DNA of 64,000 nucleotides from Hydra vulgaris (taxonomy: Eukaryota > Cnidaria > Hydrozoa > Anthoathecata > Hydridae). Positions within the stretch are counted from its first letter, which is position 1. Every line of letters starts with the position of its first letter. The notes under the pieces were generated by a model, which was given only the letters and a program-made list of their open reading frames with translations, had not been told where the DNA came from and did not search any database. Shown here piece after piece: positions 10,247-22,530 of the stretch. A program made the position numbers and the translations under genes. The stretch covers positions 20,172,001-20,236,000 of the forward strand of contig NC_088921.1 in the NCBI RefSeq assembly GCF_038396675.1. The letters run 5' to 3'.

Positions 10247-12960
10247 CAGGGCCGTGCACAGGATTTTGGGGCCCCGAGCATCCTTCAGTTTAGGGGCCCA
10301 CCCCCTTTACTCCAAAAAAAAAAAAGGCCTGCTTAAATTTTTTTATTATATTACTGGAATATAAGTATAATTAAATAGTCCAGCTGTTGTTTCTTACAAT
10401 ATTATTTTTCTTGTCTTTTGTTGAGCAAACTTTTCAATCACATCATGGAAATCAATATTTTTTGCTAATAGACACTCGATACTCAAAATGGCGAGGTCAC
10501 TTGTTCGTTCTTGTCCCATAGTCGAGCGCAAAAAATTCTTGATGAGCTTCAATTTACTGAATGAACGCTCACTTGAAGCCACTGTCACTGGAATTGAAGC
10601 AAAAATACGCAATGCAATTACTATATTTCTAAAGAGTTCTCCAAGCTTCATTTCAGAAATTTTGTTTAATAAGTCAAATGGGGCAAGAGGTTCCTTTCCA
10701 AAATTTGCAGTATGAATTTGTTTTATGTGAAGCAATTCTTTAGTCAGTTCATTTTCGGTCACATCACAAGAATATTTTTGCGAAAAATGTGAGCAAGCAC
10801 TCTTGATTTCTGCTTCAGACAGTTTTTGATACTTCCACAAAAAAGGGAATATAGAAAGGATTTCTTGAATTGCTGTGAAACGTGCAGTAAGTCCACCAAT
10901 TACAGAATCATAAATGTGATAAAAAACCGTTCTCCGAAATGTTGCCTTTTCTCCTGATTCTGCTTCTGTTAATTCCGTAATTTGTTCATCACCTTTAATT
11001 TGCTCCCCAAAAAAACTTTTGCGTTTCACTTTTCTGTGGATTGGAAATTCAGAACTGATTTTTGCAACATCTGCAACTAACTTGGCTTCTTCTAAAATTG
11101 TAGGCCATTCCTCCCGAACAGATTTGAGTTGACTAATCAATGCTTCAATATTTTCCACCTCAATATCAATAGTTGCTTTTCTTGCCTGAATGACCTGGTT
11201 GCAGCGGTCAATCAATGTGAGAACTTTCAGCCAAATTCCATACATGAGAACACATTTGAAGGAGCTCATATATTTTAGGGCACCTCTAATCTCAGTGTTT
11301 GCTTTAGGCGTGAGATTCAAGCTCTTAACTTCTTTCAAAGATTCAATGATTTGGCTCAAGTGATTATAGAAAGGGCGAATGCTGTCAAGTCTCTCAGTCC
11401 ATCGTGTTCCTGATTGTCCATGCAAAGACACACCGTGAAGTCTCTTTTGCAATATTTCCCAGCGTTGCGGACTAGCAGAAAAGATCGTATATACGGTTTG
11501 AACAGTTCCAAAGAAAGTCTCAGCATCTGTACAGCTTGAGGCAGCATTCTGTCCACACAAATTCAATGAATGACAACCACAGGGTGAGAATACAGACAAT
11601 GGGTTCTTCTTTTGTAGGATTGCTTGAACACCCTTATAATTTCCTGACATGTTGACTCCATTGTCATAGCCTTGGCCACGGCAGTCTTCAAAACAAATTT
11701 TTAATGTTTCCAAAGTTTCCAGAATTAATTCCGCAATATCAGATCCAGTCTTCTTGGCACAATCTGCAAAGATCAAAAACCGCTCTTCAATTAAAAATTT
11801 TCCAGGTTCTTTTTCATGAACATATCGATTGACAAACGCACTTTGTTCAGTATGGCTCACATCAGGAGTGGCATCAACCATAATTGAAAAAAACTTTGCA
11901 GACTTGGACTCTTCTATAATTTGCCTGCGAACCTCAGCTGCACAAAGGCCAATGAATTCATTTTGAGAACGATTTGACAAGTAATGCGCCTGAAGACGTT
12001 GACCCTTGTCCGCATTATGACCTTTGTCATTCTTTGTTAAGAATTGGGTCATAATGCGAAATCAGTTCCAGCTATCCTAAGAAATTTCCATTATGAGAAT
12101 CTCCAATTAGGTCAGATTTTCCACGAATAGCCAATCCACGTTCACCAAGAAACAGAATCACATCCAAGATTCGTTCCAAGATTTTTCTCCAGGTGTCAGC
12201 TTCATTGAGAATTTGGCGATTCATCAAATGTTCAATTGACTGATCAGTTTTCATTCGAGCTTCCAATTCACGCCACTGAATGTAGCATTGTTTATGGATT
12301 TTCGAATGCTCATGTTCAGGAATTCGACTGATGAGATTCTTCCACTTCTTTTCATATCCTCATCCTCCAATCATTGCAAGGGATGAAGTCATGTGTGGAA
12401 GTTGATTTCTAGGTAAAAATAATCGGCATGGAAAACAAAACAATGCTGTCTTTGCTGGGCTAAATACAAGCCAATCCCGCGAGAAGGATTCCCCATTCGG
12501 CATTCTGCTTTTTAAAACTGACATTGGAAATATGTGATTTCCATTATCTTTTGGCATATCCAGTGGGAAAGGAATGTGACCAGCCATGACAAACTTTTCC
12601 AGCTGAGAAGGGGAGAAATTTTCTGTTTCAAATTCACCAATGTCAAATGGCTGCAACAATGCTGGTCCATCACTGCTAGTGGTCCTTGTAGAAGTATTAT
12701 CACTACCACTAATTTGACAGTCTTCAAAAGTGGCTAATTTCTCTATACTGCCAGCACTATTACCAGAAACAGAAGATTGGATACTACCGTCATATTTTTG
12801 CTTCGTTGAGCTAGTGTAAAGGGCATCTGATGTTTTAGGAGTAGTTGTAATTCCAACATCAAATAATGTTTGCCTTCCTTTTTGTAGAGCCGCTTTTTTT
12901 ACTTTACTGATTTTTAGCTTTGATGCACCAGATGGATACGTGCGTTTCATTTTTATTTTT
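10247..12960 (-). mobile_element. hAT transposon (copy 2), one terminus visible
   Basis: A hAT-like terminus CAGGGCCGTGCACAGG starts at 10247 and is followed by a GGGGCCCC-containing subterminus, as in copy 1. The transposase runs on the minus strand. The opposite terminus is not found: upstream of the start codon (12950) the sequence turns into TA microsatellite and then minisatellite. That end was probably lost or overgrown. The element is a different family from copy 1 because TIR and protein differ, though both are ZMYM1-like. Confidence 0.85.
10394..12950 (-). pseudogene. hAT transposase (ZMYM1-like/DUF4371 type), inactivated
   Basis: Reads from ATG at 12950 (MKRTYPSGASKLK). The serine-rich N-terminus is followed by a TTF-type zinc finger (FSRDWLVFS, FCFPCRLF, HEHSKIHKQC). 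A TGA at 12360-12362 and a TAG at 12072-12074 interrupt the same frame, and a frameshift near 12030 leads into the 552-residue frame 12052-10394. That frame has VDATPDVSHTEQ, GQGYDNGVNMSG and CGCHSLNLCG motifs, and ends in the hAT dimerisation domain (SSERSFSKLKLIKN). The long uninterrupted C-terminal frame shows few lesions, so this copy is relatively young. Confidence 0.92.
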
Positions 12961-12978
12961 TTAAATACTTTCGTCTAA

Positions 12979-13290
<312 letters not shown>

Positions 13291-13530
13291 TTAAATAAAT
13301 AATACAAAATTTATATATATAATTAATCACAAAAATGAAAAAATTAAATTTATTTTTATTAATCTATAAATTAAATTGTACAATCAAGCAAATCGCCTGT
13401 AAAAAAACTAATCCAAATACGCCATTTTTAAAATAAGATTTAAACACATAACTTTTCCCGCTAAATTCAAGATAAGCATGTAGATAAGATTTAAACAAAA
13501 GCTCTATAAATTAGTAATCTATAAATTACG

Positions 13531-13977
13531 CAACTTATGCCAATGTTTGCAAATTCTTTCGGCGCACTTATGCTAATTCGCGCTTGTGCCAGTTCGCACT
13601 TATGCCAGTTTTTGCAATTGGTTCGCACTTATGCCAGTTCGCACTTATGCCAATGTTTGCAAATTCTTTCGGCGCACTTATGCCAGTTCGCGCTTGTGCC
13701 AGTTCGCACTTATGCCAGTTTTTGCAATTGTTTCGCACTTATGCCAGTTCGCACTTATGCCAATGTGTGCAAATTCTTTTGGCGCACTTATGCCAGTTCG
13801 CGCTTGTGTTAGTTCGCACTTATGCCAGTTTTTGCAAGTGATTCGCACTTATGCCAGTTCGCGCTTGTGCCAGTTCGCACTTATGCCAGTTCGCACTTAT
13901 GCCAGTCGCACTTATGCAAATTCGCAGTTATGAAATTCGCACTTATTCAGTCGCCCCGACTGAATAAGTGCGAATTT
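13531..13977. repeat. Nested minisatellite: 16-bp monomer in a 110-bp higher-order unit
   Basis: The monomer TTCGCACTTATGCCAG is repeated many times. A longer unit containing ATGCCAATGTTTGCAAATTC recurs at 13537, 13647 and 13757, a period of exactly 110 bp for three copies, followed by a run of plain monomers to about 13920. It ends in a perfect hairpin with 21-bp arms 13933-13953 and 13957-13977 and a 3-bp loop, built from the same monomer. GC content is clearly above the flanks. The overlapping frames of 85-115 residues are repeat artefacts. Confidence 0.95.
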
Positions 13978-16169
13978 ATACTTATTTATACTTATTTAAA
14001 CTTTGAAAATCACAGATTATGAAAAAATATCTTGAACAAATTTTTTTTTTGCCACACTATAACTAATAATTACTACAATTTGCCGTGTGCTGTCCTATAT
14101 TTATTTGAACTATATGATGCTTCAATCGAGTTTCCATTGATTGCTCGTCCCTTTAAATCCCCGTTCAGATTTTATTTATGTTTTAACTTGGTTGCTATGG
14201 TAGTTAATTTTGCGTAGCAACAATCCATTTTTACATTAACGTTGTTTTTACAGTATTTTATTTGTGCTACACAATATTGGGCGTATGTATTAAAATAAGA
14301 TTCACAATTCTTATGAGGTTAATTTTTTTTGTTGCTATGGATACCTTACGTTGCATAGCATTGCAACAACATATTTTCGGTAGGTTGTTATTCAATTACT
14401 AACACTAACAGTAGTATAATTGCTTTTAATTTTAACTGGCAGTAAGCAACCCGTAATACGGGTTATTAGTAATTAAATCATCAATAACAATAAAAACACA
14501 TTATTAACTTTATATAAAATTAAATTAAATACAAGTTTATCTATAAATAATATTTTAGGTTTGATTCCATAACAGCAATGGCATTGCTTATAGTTAACGA
14601 CATAAAAAGACTGCATTAACATCAGTTAAGTTCTTTTTAAAACCTGTCACAACACAGCAGGTACCAGAAAAAGAAAGTCAAACAAAGCCTGCCAATACCT
14701 AAAAAAAGAAATGAAAATAAAACTTACAATTTTTAATTACAAAAGTATTATTTGCATTTTATTGTTAGTAGAAGAATTAATATAATAAAAGCCTAGTTCT
14801 ATCAACACAAAACACAGTAACAATACCACATAGCCTAAGGTATTTGCAAGAACACATTCATGTGTCTCCAGAATAATCAACAAAAAAAGTATTATAAAAA
14901 GGCTAGACAACACAACGTAATAAAACTGGGAAATAACTCCACAATTTAATAAGATATTTTATAAACTAAAATACTTGAAATTAAAATTTTTTTATTTATT
15001 GCAATATTTGAACAACCAAGGGACAATTATAGTTAAACAGTTTGAACAATTAAATTTTAAAATAGCAAACAACTCGTAAAATATTTCTTATATGTGGTCA
15101 TTATCAATTGTAGCATTAAAAAATACCCAAGAGCTCAGTAATTACATAAATTTTATCAATTCTTCCTGTACTAATTCTCATTTAAGTCAATAAATAATAG
15201 TAACTGGTTATGTTACCAATAAACAAAATTATTTTTACCCTACCTAAAATTAACTTCTAGCATTTCCTAATTAGGTTCAAGCTTCTCTCAAACTGTTGAC
15301 TAATGATTAATAGAGTAATTTTCACGCCATATTAAGTTTACAATATTGAAACCATGTTTCAACAGTAAGCATAATAATCAAGTAAGGACAAAGGCAACTA
15401 AAAAAACAGAAAGAACATAAATATATTTGAAATTACAAAAAAAATAAAGTCATTTAAATTTGAAACTGTTATTAATTGTTACTATAAATAGTCAATTTCA
15501 TACTTTGCTTTGTTCTAAAGTGTCTAATGTAAAATCAAATTAACAGACATTAACACCGCTTGAAACTGAATTCTGGCAAGTAAGTTTTCTGATCGCTGAG
15601 CAGCATTTCTTACATATTAATGACAATTAATTTCACCAAGATCTATCTCTTTCATTTGACAACAACTAATTTCAAGTCGCCTATTACCATTTCCACGAAT
15701 AACTTCTTCAAACCCTATATTATCCATTTCAATTTCACTGTTATCATTAAACATATTACCAGTAATAATAGTACTGTTACAATTGAATAATAAATGAACG
15801 TAAAAGAGTTTTACGAATTGTGATCTTTTCTAATAAGTAATAATAAATGCAGAATTTTGTATAAAAAGTGAAGCAATGCCAGTCAGTATATTTTACTCTT
15901 AAGTAATATGTATGAATGTATATAAATATATATGTAATGAAATATGGAAAAGCACTATTTTTTTTTTAACAGCAGGAATTTATTTATTTTATCTATTCTT
16001 TGTTATTTTTTCTTAGAGATTATATTTATATAGATACAGAAATAATCAAATATAAAATAAAACAAAATACCAACAGTTCCAATGTCTAAAAATTTTTATT
16101 ATTAATAACCCTTCTGTTTGAAAAAAAAATAACAATTCATTTAGTAACAAGTGACTAAAAAGCACTGCA
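13978..16169. other. AT-rich DNA without recognised genes
   Basis: No frame or element is recognised. A small palindrome built on CCCGTAATACGGG lies near 14449-14461, and a GTTGCTATGG motif occurs at about 14190 and 14331. There are many short A/T-rich runs. Confidence 0.4.
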
Positions 16170-16896
16170 GGGTTATTCCATATCAAATCACCTAAAGGCT
16201 CCCAGGGTACCACCTCAGATTTGCTTTAAATTTTGACAACACACAGATCTTATGAAAAAATCCAGAAAATTTCAGCTTGATTGACCAATTTGTTCAAAAG
16301 TTATGATTGAATTAAAAATGACCAAAATCCGAAAAATTTGTGTATCAGGAGCTTACAGCAGCTTTTTTCGATTTTTGACAAACAATAACTTTTTAAATAA
16401 AGATGGTGATCACCTAAAATTTTATAGGGTAATAGTTTTTTACCCAAATATCCATTATTCCAGTTATTTTTGACTGATTTTTTACAGTTTTTGAGTTATT
16501 GTACCTTAAAGTTGCTAAAAATTGCAACATTATAAATATTTTTTCGAACTTTAACGTGTTACAGTTTAATACTTACTTACAGAAAGTGGATTTTTTTGTT
16601 ACCTTTGTGTACTTAGGGTCACCACTTGTTAGAATAATCAAAATTATGTATTAAAGTTAATTTAGCACATGCAGCAGCGTATTGAAAAACCACTTTTTTT
16701 TAAAATTATGATAAATTACATCGACTTTGCTGGCATAGAAAGTAGCGTAAACAGTTGAAATAAATTATACATTTTTTTAATGTTGAGGTTCAATATATAG
16801 ACAATCACCAAAAAAAATTTAAAGACCTATACTCTTATCTTATGACATGATTGTAGCTTTTTAAGAGTGAGGATATTTTCAAAAGGAGAATGTTAT
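16170..16896. repeat. Left long inverted arm of long-TIR element 1
   Basis: Matches the reverse complement of 20633-21184 nearly throughout. About 170 bp (roughly 16260-16450) has no counterpart in the right arm, where sequence resembling about 16250 is joined directly to sequence resembling about 16455. Confidence 0.85.
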
Positions 16897-17137
16897 TAGA
16901 CTATGAGCTAGCCTTACGTCATAGTCTAATAATTAGTCATAGAGATGACAATAGTATATTTTTTATTTATCTGTGAATGAATATATTCATTTTTTTTTTA
17001 ATGACATAATGTCTTAATTTGTACTAATAATAATGACATAATCAGTGTCTGATATTTGTTAGTTTCTTTGAGATTTAATGTTTATGTCTTTTTTAAACTT
17101 TTTAAATTAGTAATAAAAATAAAAAAATAGTATAAAA

Positions 17138-19153
17138 TGACAGAGAAATGTTGTGTGGGGAAAGTTTTAAATGAAGATTGCGACAAAACGTATTACTATA
17201 GAATGATTGGAAAAATAAAACTAAAAGATATTGCAAACACAGATGTTAAAGTTTTAATTCAAAGAATTGGACACACTTTAAACTAAATGAGGAGATATGT
17301 TTTCACCATGAAAATGCCTTTATTTCTAAATATGAAGCACTTCAAAAATACTGCTGTAATCCGTTTATAGTCCACAAGAAAAAAATTATTAAGGAATTGT
17401 GTAAAGTCGATATTTTAACAGCAACTTAAGATCAAACCTGGTCAAAAACTTTGCACTAACTGTTTGAATGAATTCAAACTTGAACAAACTACAGGAAAAT
17501 TTAGTCAAGAAGATGAAGACAAAGATGTTGATGATGAGGAGTTTAGTTCTTCAGACCTAAATAAGACAGTTTTGAATAAGAGTGCTTCTTTGCTTGAAAT
17601 ATCTCCTCTAAAAAAATGTAAGAAAACGTGAAAAATTAGAATATGGAAAGCAAAAAGTTAAAAAACTGGAAACAAGTATGACAAACCTAGTAGCATCAGC
17701 ATTGGATATAGACCCAAAAGAAATAGTATCTGAGAAAAAGCAAAAGTGCATTAACTGTAATGATTTAGACAAACTTTTAGATGCAATAATGGAAAAGGAA
17801 AAATCAGTTTGAACGAAGAAAAAGTTCAGTTACTAACATTAACTCCTGATAGTTGGTCAATTTAAAAAACTTGCATTTTCAGTTTCATACCATCTTGTTA
17901 AGAAAGCCGTAAAGCTGAAAAATGAAAAGGGAATACTTGCTAAACCTGAGGCTAAAAAAGGACATCCTTCGGAGGATATTGTTAAAAAGAGAGTCATTAA
18001 AATATATGAATCTAACGAATACACAAGACAATGTCCAGGAAAAAAAGACTTTGTTTCTGTGCGTATAAATAATGCTAAAGTTCATAAACAAAAGCGCTTA
18101 ATATTAGTTCGTTTAAACGAACTACATCTGGAATTTAAGAAGTTATACCCTGAACACAAAGTTGGATTCAGCAAGTTCTGTGAACTAAGGCCAAAGTGGT
18201 GCCTTACTATTGATAGTAGTGGAAGCCACTCAGTTTGTGTATGTTCTTACCATCAAAATGCTAAGTTGATGCGCTCTGCTCTTCCTAACAGCCATTTAAT
18301 ATATTACAAAGATTTAATGAAAGTATGTGTTTGTAATATAGATAGTCAAAACTGCATATTTCATCTATGTTCTAACTGCCCTGGTAAAATAAATTTGAAG
18401 ACTTACTTGGAAAATGTGTTTAAAAAGAATGATTCTGATTTTGATGATCAGATCACATATAAACAATGGGTGTCAACTGACCGAACTGCACTTATTACAG
18501 TCTAAACAAGCATTAGTGAATTTATTGAAACTCTAAGTGAAACTTTTTATGACCTTTGTTACCACCACTTTATCAAAGAAGCACAGTCTTCCTACTTATC
18601 AAAGGCAAAAAAAACATTAGACCAATATACCTGCATCATTCTGATGGATTTTGCAGAAAACTATAGTTTTCTTACACACGATGCTATACAAGAATTTTAC
18701 TGGCAAGCCAATCAAGCTACCTTACACCCATTTGCTGTTTATTACAAAGATGAAAAAGATCACCTTAATTGTGAATGCTATTGTTTAATTTCTGACCACA
18801 ATCTGATACTGTCTATGATACTCATGCGTTAAATAATGTTAGTTTGATTTAAAAAAATCTTCAAATTTTCAACCCGGTAAATATATTGCATGCTTTAACG
18901 ATGAAGAATGGTACATAGGGCTTGTGGTTTATACTTGTAATGAAAAACAAGACGTTTAAATGCGAATTTTGTGCAAAGAAACAAATTAAATTTAAAATGG
19001 ATAAATGATGCAAAATCAAGTCAGTGTTGGGTTCCATTTGACAAGATAATATGTCAAATAAGTGTTCCATTGATTAAAAGTATAAGTGCTCGTGACTATA
19101 TTCTTGCTAGTAATGACTATGACAGTATTATGAGTTATATAAATCAGAGATAA
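17138..19153 (+). pseudogene. Decayed protein of long-TIR element 1, internally deleted
   Basis: Starts near ATG 17138 (MTEKCCVGKVL) and is broken by many frameshifts. The best block is an open frame from about 17860 to 18505: LAFSVSYHLVKKAVKLK, PGKKDFVSVR, VHKQKRL, GFSKFCELRPKWC and HSVCVCSYHQN, then further Cys-X-X-Cys-like pairs. A second block (18644-18832) begins MDFAENYSF and includes QATLHPFAVYYKD, with an Asp in a context typical of RNase-H-like transposases. Near 18835 the protein jumps to a C-terminal module (GKYIACFNDEEWYIGLVVY, then SSQCWVPFDKIICQI, 18870-19150), so the rest of the putative catalytic core is deleted. I know this protein family as TE-like in invertebrate genomes but cannot name its superfamily. 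Confidence 0.75.
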
Positions 19154-19189
19154 GCTAATTAGTTTTATGTATACATACTTTTTCTTTTA

Positions 19190-20542
19190 CAGTGCTGGCA
19201 AAAAGTCTTGCAACAAGGCAAGTGTACACAAATGCAAAAAGTCTTGCAACATCATAATTACTTTTCATAATTACTTCCAAAAACAATAATACTTCCAAAA
19301 ATATTATATTTTCACCAAAAACAAGTTCAATTATTTTTATTACAGTATAATCATTTTAAACAGATATACTATTAATATTTGGTAGGATATCCTTTGTTTT
19401 TTTAACACAGCACTAATTCGTTTGGGCATGGATTTCGTAAGATTTTCACATAGTCCTGATGTAATTTCTGTACACCTTACATGACGAACAACATTTTTTA
19501 AACCATCTAATGAACTGCAGTTCTTAGCAGATACACGCTTCTTGATTAACATCCAAAGATTTTCAATTGGGTTGAGATCTGGAGAATTTCCAGGCCAATC
19601 AAGCAATTGTATGTTTTTTGATCCAAGCCACTGCTTCACAGACTTCGCAGTGTAGCATGGTGCTGAATCATGTTGAAAAATTGTGCACTGATGAATAATC
19701 ATGAAATTGATTAGAGATTCATCCAAAACGTTGAGGTACTTTTTTGCATTCATAGTTTCTCCTTTGGGCAAAAAGTATAAATCTCCGAGGCCATGAGCAG
19801 AAAAACAACCCCACACCATTACAGAAGGTGAATGCTTCACAGTTTTGCATGTTTATTTAGGATTGGTTCGGATTAGAACTAGTAGGTCGACGAACAAAAA
19901 GCTTAACATCAGAGAACTGACGAAACATGGACTCATCACTGAACATTACCTGTGTCCACTGCTCTTCTGTCCAATCTTGATGCTTCTTGCAGAACTCAAT
20001 GCGCTTTTTTCTAATCTTTTCAGTTACTAATGACTTCTTAAATGGCCTTTGTGCAGGTAAGTTTAATTCCGCAGAAAGTCTGTGACCGATTGTGCGCTTT
20101 GAGACATTAGAAAGTTTTGGTATGCTGTTCTGTAGGTCACCAAAGGTTATTGAAGGATTCATCTTGACCATTGTTACCATCCTGAGGTCAGTACGCTGTG
20201 AAGTGACTCTAGGACGTCCAGACCTCTTTTTAGGAGACAGGGGGATAACCTGCTTTACAACAGGCCAAATTGTAATGCGTTCAACCATGTAAATTGTTGC
20301 AATGTCTGCATGAGACATACCAGTTTGAGCAAGACGTTGAATGCATGCTTTTTCTTCTTTACTAAGCTGCCAAATCTTAGCCATGATTTTCACGGAATTA
20401 ACTGTTTAAGCTACAAAATTGCCTTTATAAATATATTTATACCTAAAGATAAAAATGTAAGATAATAACACTGAGCCTACTGGCGTGGAAACATTGATTT
20501 GTGTAAAATTGTGCCTTGTTGCAAGACTTTTTGCCAGCACTG
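19190..20542 (-). mobile_element. Complete Tc1-like transposon (copy B), 1353 bp
   Basis: TIRs CAGTGCTGGCAAAAAGTCTT (19190) and complement (20542) flanked by TA at 19188-19189 and 20543-20544. The subterminal motif AAAAAGTCTTGCAAC occurs twice at the left end (19199 and about 19226). Inserted inside the long-TIR element, so younger than it. The transposase is on the minus strand. Confidence 0.95.
19340..20393 (-). pseudogene. Tc1-like transposase with a single frameshift
   Basis: The first part (20393-19857) starts MAKIWQLSKEEKACIQRLAQ, a helix-turn-helix DNA-binding region, then has a GRPR AT-hook-like motif (SGRPRVTSQR), a second helix-turn-helix, and the first catalytic Asp in FSDES. A frameshift near 19857 separates it from the second part (19840-19340): HSPSVMVWGCFS, the second Asp in FQHDSAPC, and Glu in NSPDLNPIENLW with Tc1-type spacing. 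All three catalytic residues are present. About 345 residues in total, the normal Tc1 length. One indel is the only obvious lesion, making this the best preserved transposase in the window. Confidence 0.93.
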
Positions 20543-20632
20543 TAACTGATTATCTTAGTCTTTGAATGCACTTTTTTATAGTATAGTTTGTATAAAATTT
20601 GAGGTATAAATTTTGTAAGCGGTATTTTTTTG

Positions 20633-21184
20633 TTCTCCTTTTAAAAATATCATTACTCTCAAAAGGCTACAATCATGTCATAAAATAGGAGTATAGGTCT
20701 TCAAAATTTTTTTTGGTGATTGTCTATATATAGAACCTCAACATTAAAAAGTTTCATAATTTATTTCAACTGTTTACGCTACTTTCTATGCCAGCAAAGT
20801 CGATGTAATTTATCATAATTTTTAAAAAAAGTGATTTTTTTAATAGGCTGCTGCATGTGCTAAATTAATTTTTAATGCATAATTTTGATTATTCTAACAA
20901 GTGGTGACCCTGTACACAAAGTACACAAAGATAACAAAAAAATCCACTTTCTGTAATAAGTAAGTATTAAACTGTAACACGTTAAAGTTCAAAAAAATAT
21001 TTATAATGTTGCAATATTTAGCAACTTTAAGGTACAATAACTCAAAAACTGTAAAAAAATCAGTCAAAAACAACTGGAATGTATTTTTTTCATATGATCT
21101 GTGCGTTGTCAAAGTTTAAAGCAAATCTGAGATGATACCCTGGGGAACTTTCAAAAAACTAGGTGATTTGATATGGGATAACCC
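20633..21184. repeat. Right long inverted arm of long-TIR element 1
   Basis: Inverse complement of 16170-16896 apart from the 170-bp internal deletion. Ends GGGATAACCC at 21184. Confidence 0.85.
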
Positions 21185-21717
21185 AGCAGCTCTTTCTAAT
21201 TGCACTACAAAATAAAACAAATCTTGCTTAGCTAAGTTGCCTAGTTCTTTAGAATCTGAAAACAAATAAGTAAAAAACCAAGAACAAACAAACATTTATT
21301 AAAACTACTCTATTTAGACAAATTAAATTAAACAGAAAACAACATTAATTCTCCTTGAAAGTTACGATAAACTTTTCAGCTCAAATTTGCTTGTAGACCT
21401 TGCTTGTAAAACCACGTGAATAAGAAAAGCATTTAGAAAAGCCTAGAAACTACTTAAAAATTACATATGCAATATAAAACTTTATTTTTATTCTCTAAAA
21501 AAAAACAAAGCATTACAGAAATGCCCATTTCAATAAAATAATAATCGATATAATAAAATAAGCAAAGTTTGAAATAATTGCATTTAATGTATATTGAATT
21601 ATAATAACTTACTACTTCTTAAAACTTTTTCTTTTCTTTAATAAATAAATTTAATAGTAGTAATTAACAATTTTATGATAAAGTATTGGTATAACTCATA
21701 AAAAATTGTTAGGCCTC

Positions 21718-21779
21718 ATCCATACCCCTACTTATTTTCCATACCCCTACTTACTTTCCATACCCCTACTTATTTTCTT
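21718..21779. repeat. About 20-bp tandem repeat, three copies
   Basis: Three copies of CCATACCCCTACTTATTTTC with one substitution in the middle copy. Confidence 0.85.
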
Positions 21780-22384
21780 AAAAGTTAAAAATAAGCTCAA
21801 TAAAAACAAAACAAAACGAAAAGAAAAAGATAAAACATAAATAAAGATAAAAGATTAGCTAATACAAACAAAGTATAAACAATTTAAAAAAGTAAAAAGA
21901 GTGATTCTTTCTACTTTTTATCTAATAATGAAATATACAATTTGCTAAACTATTTTATATACTTACTTTTTTATAGTTTTAATATAGCTATTATAATTTA
22001 TTTCTAAACTAATAAATAATAGTTAGATTCCAAAAAGTAAAAAGTTTTAACTTGCTTAACTCGCTCTTGCTCGACAGACCGTATGCATTTAAGAAACGGG
22101 CTTTTCAATTAGTTAAAACTACTTTAAAAACGAAAGTGAAACGACGCTACTACAAATTACAGTATTAATGTTTAGATTTGAAAAGAAATTTTGTACTTTT
22201 TTTTACCACACACTACTATAGTGGGTTGCAGGTAAAAGTAATAAAAAGATTTGGTTTACTTTTTAATAGTAACCGTAGCATTTTCATAGTTTTTTTAAGG
22301 CTTCCTAAGTTAATAGAAACTATAACGCTCCCTGGTCTAACATCATGATTGTTACCAAGGCATCATATTGCATGCTTCTCAGTT

Positions 22385-22530
22385 TGCTTTGTTTATTTTT
22401 ATGAAAGCAAGACGCTGCTCTTTAATTTTAACATATGGATCAGCAGCATATTGCTGAAATAGTTTCTTGCCATGATTTTACATGATTTCTAACCAATGTT
22501 GCATGTTCAGGGTTGCGAACCAATTATATC
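22385..22530 (-). pseudogene. Short coding relic, family not recognised
   Basis: The minus strand reads RNPEHATLVRNHVKSW and, after a one-base shift, LFQQYAADPYVKIKEQRLAF and then KINKAN with a stop near 22388. Amino-acid composition is unlike the surrounding AT-driven noise (few runs of K, N or I), and the two halves abut across one indel, so this looks like real decayed protein, probably from a transposon. No function is assigned. Confidence 0.45.

Larger units (their letters stand above)
16170..21184 (+). mobile_element. Long-TIR DNA transposon 1 (unclassified superfamily)
   Basis: Ends GGGTTATTCCATATCAAATC (16170) and its near-complement at 21184. The inverted arms are several hundred bases long (16170-16896 and 20633-21184). 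The interior encodes a decayed protein on the + strand. A complete Tc1-like element (19190-20542) has inserted between the protein and the right arm. Flanks share CTGC just outside the ends on both sides, so the exact terminus and target duplication are uncertain. The ends resemble those of the element at 40.7-46.6 kb, and the C-terminal protein module is shared, so I place both in one superfamily. Confidence 0.85.

Noticed and set aside
13537-14022. Three overlapping frames of 66-115 residues, cysteine- and alanine-rich
   Set aside because: All run through the 16/110-bp minisatellite; three frames open at once is expected when the repeat unit lacks stops.
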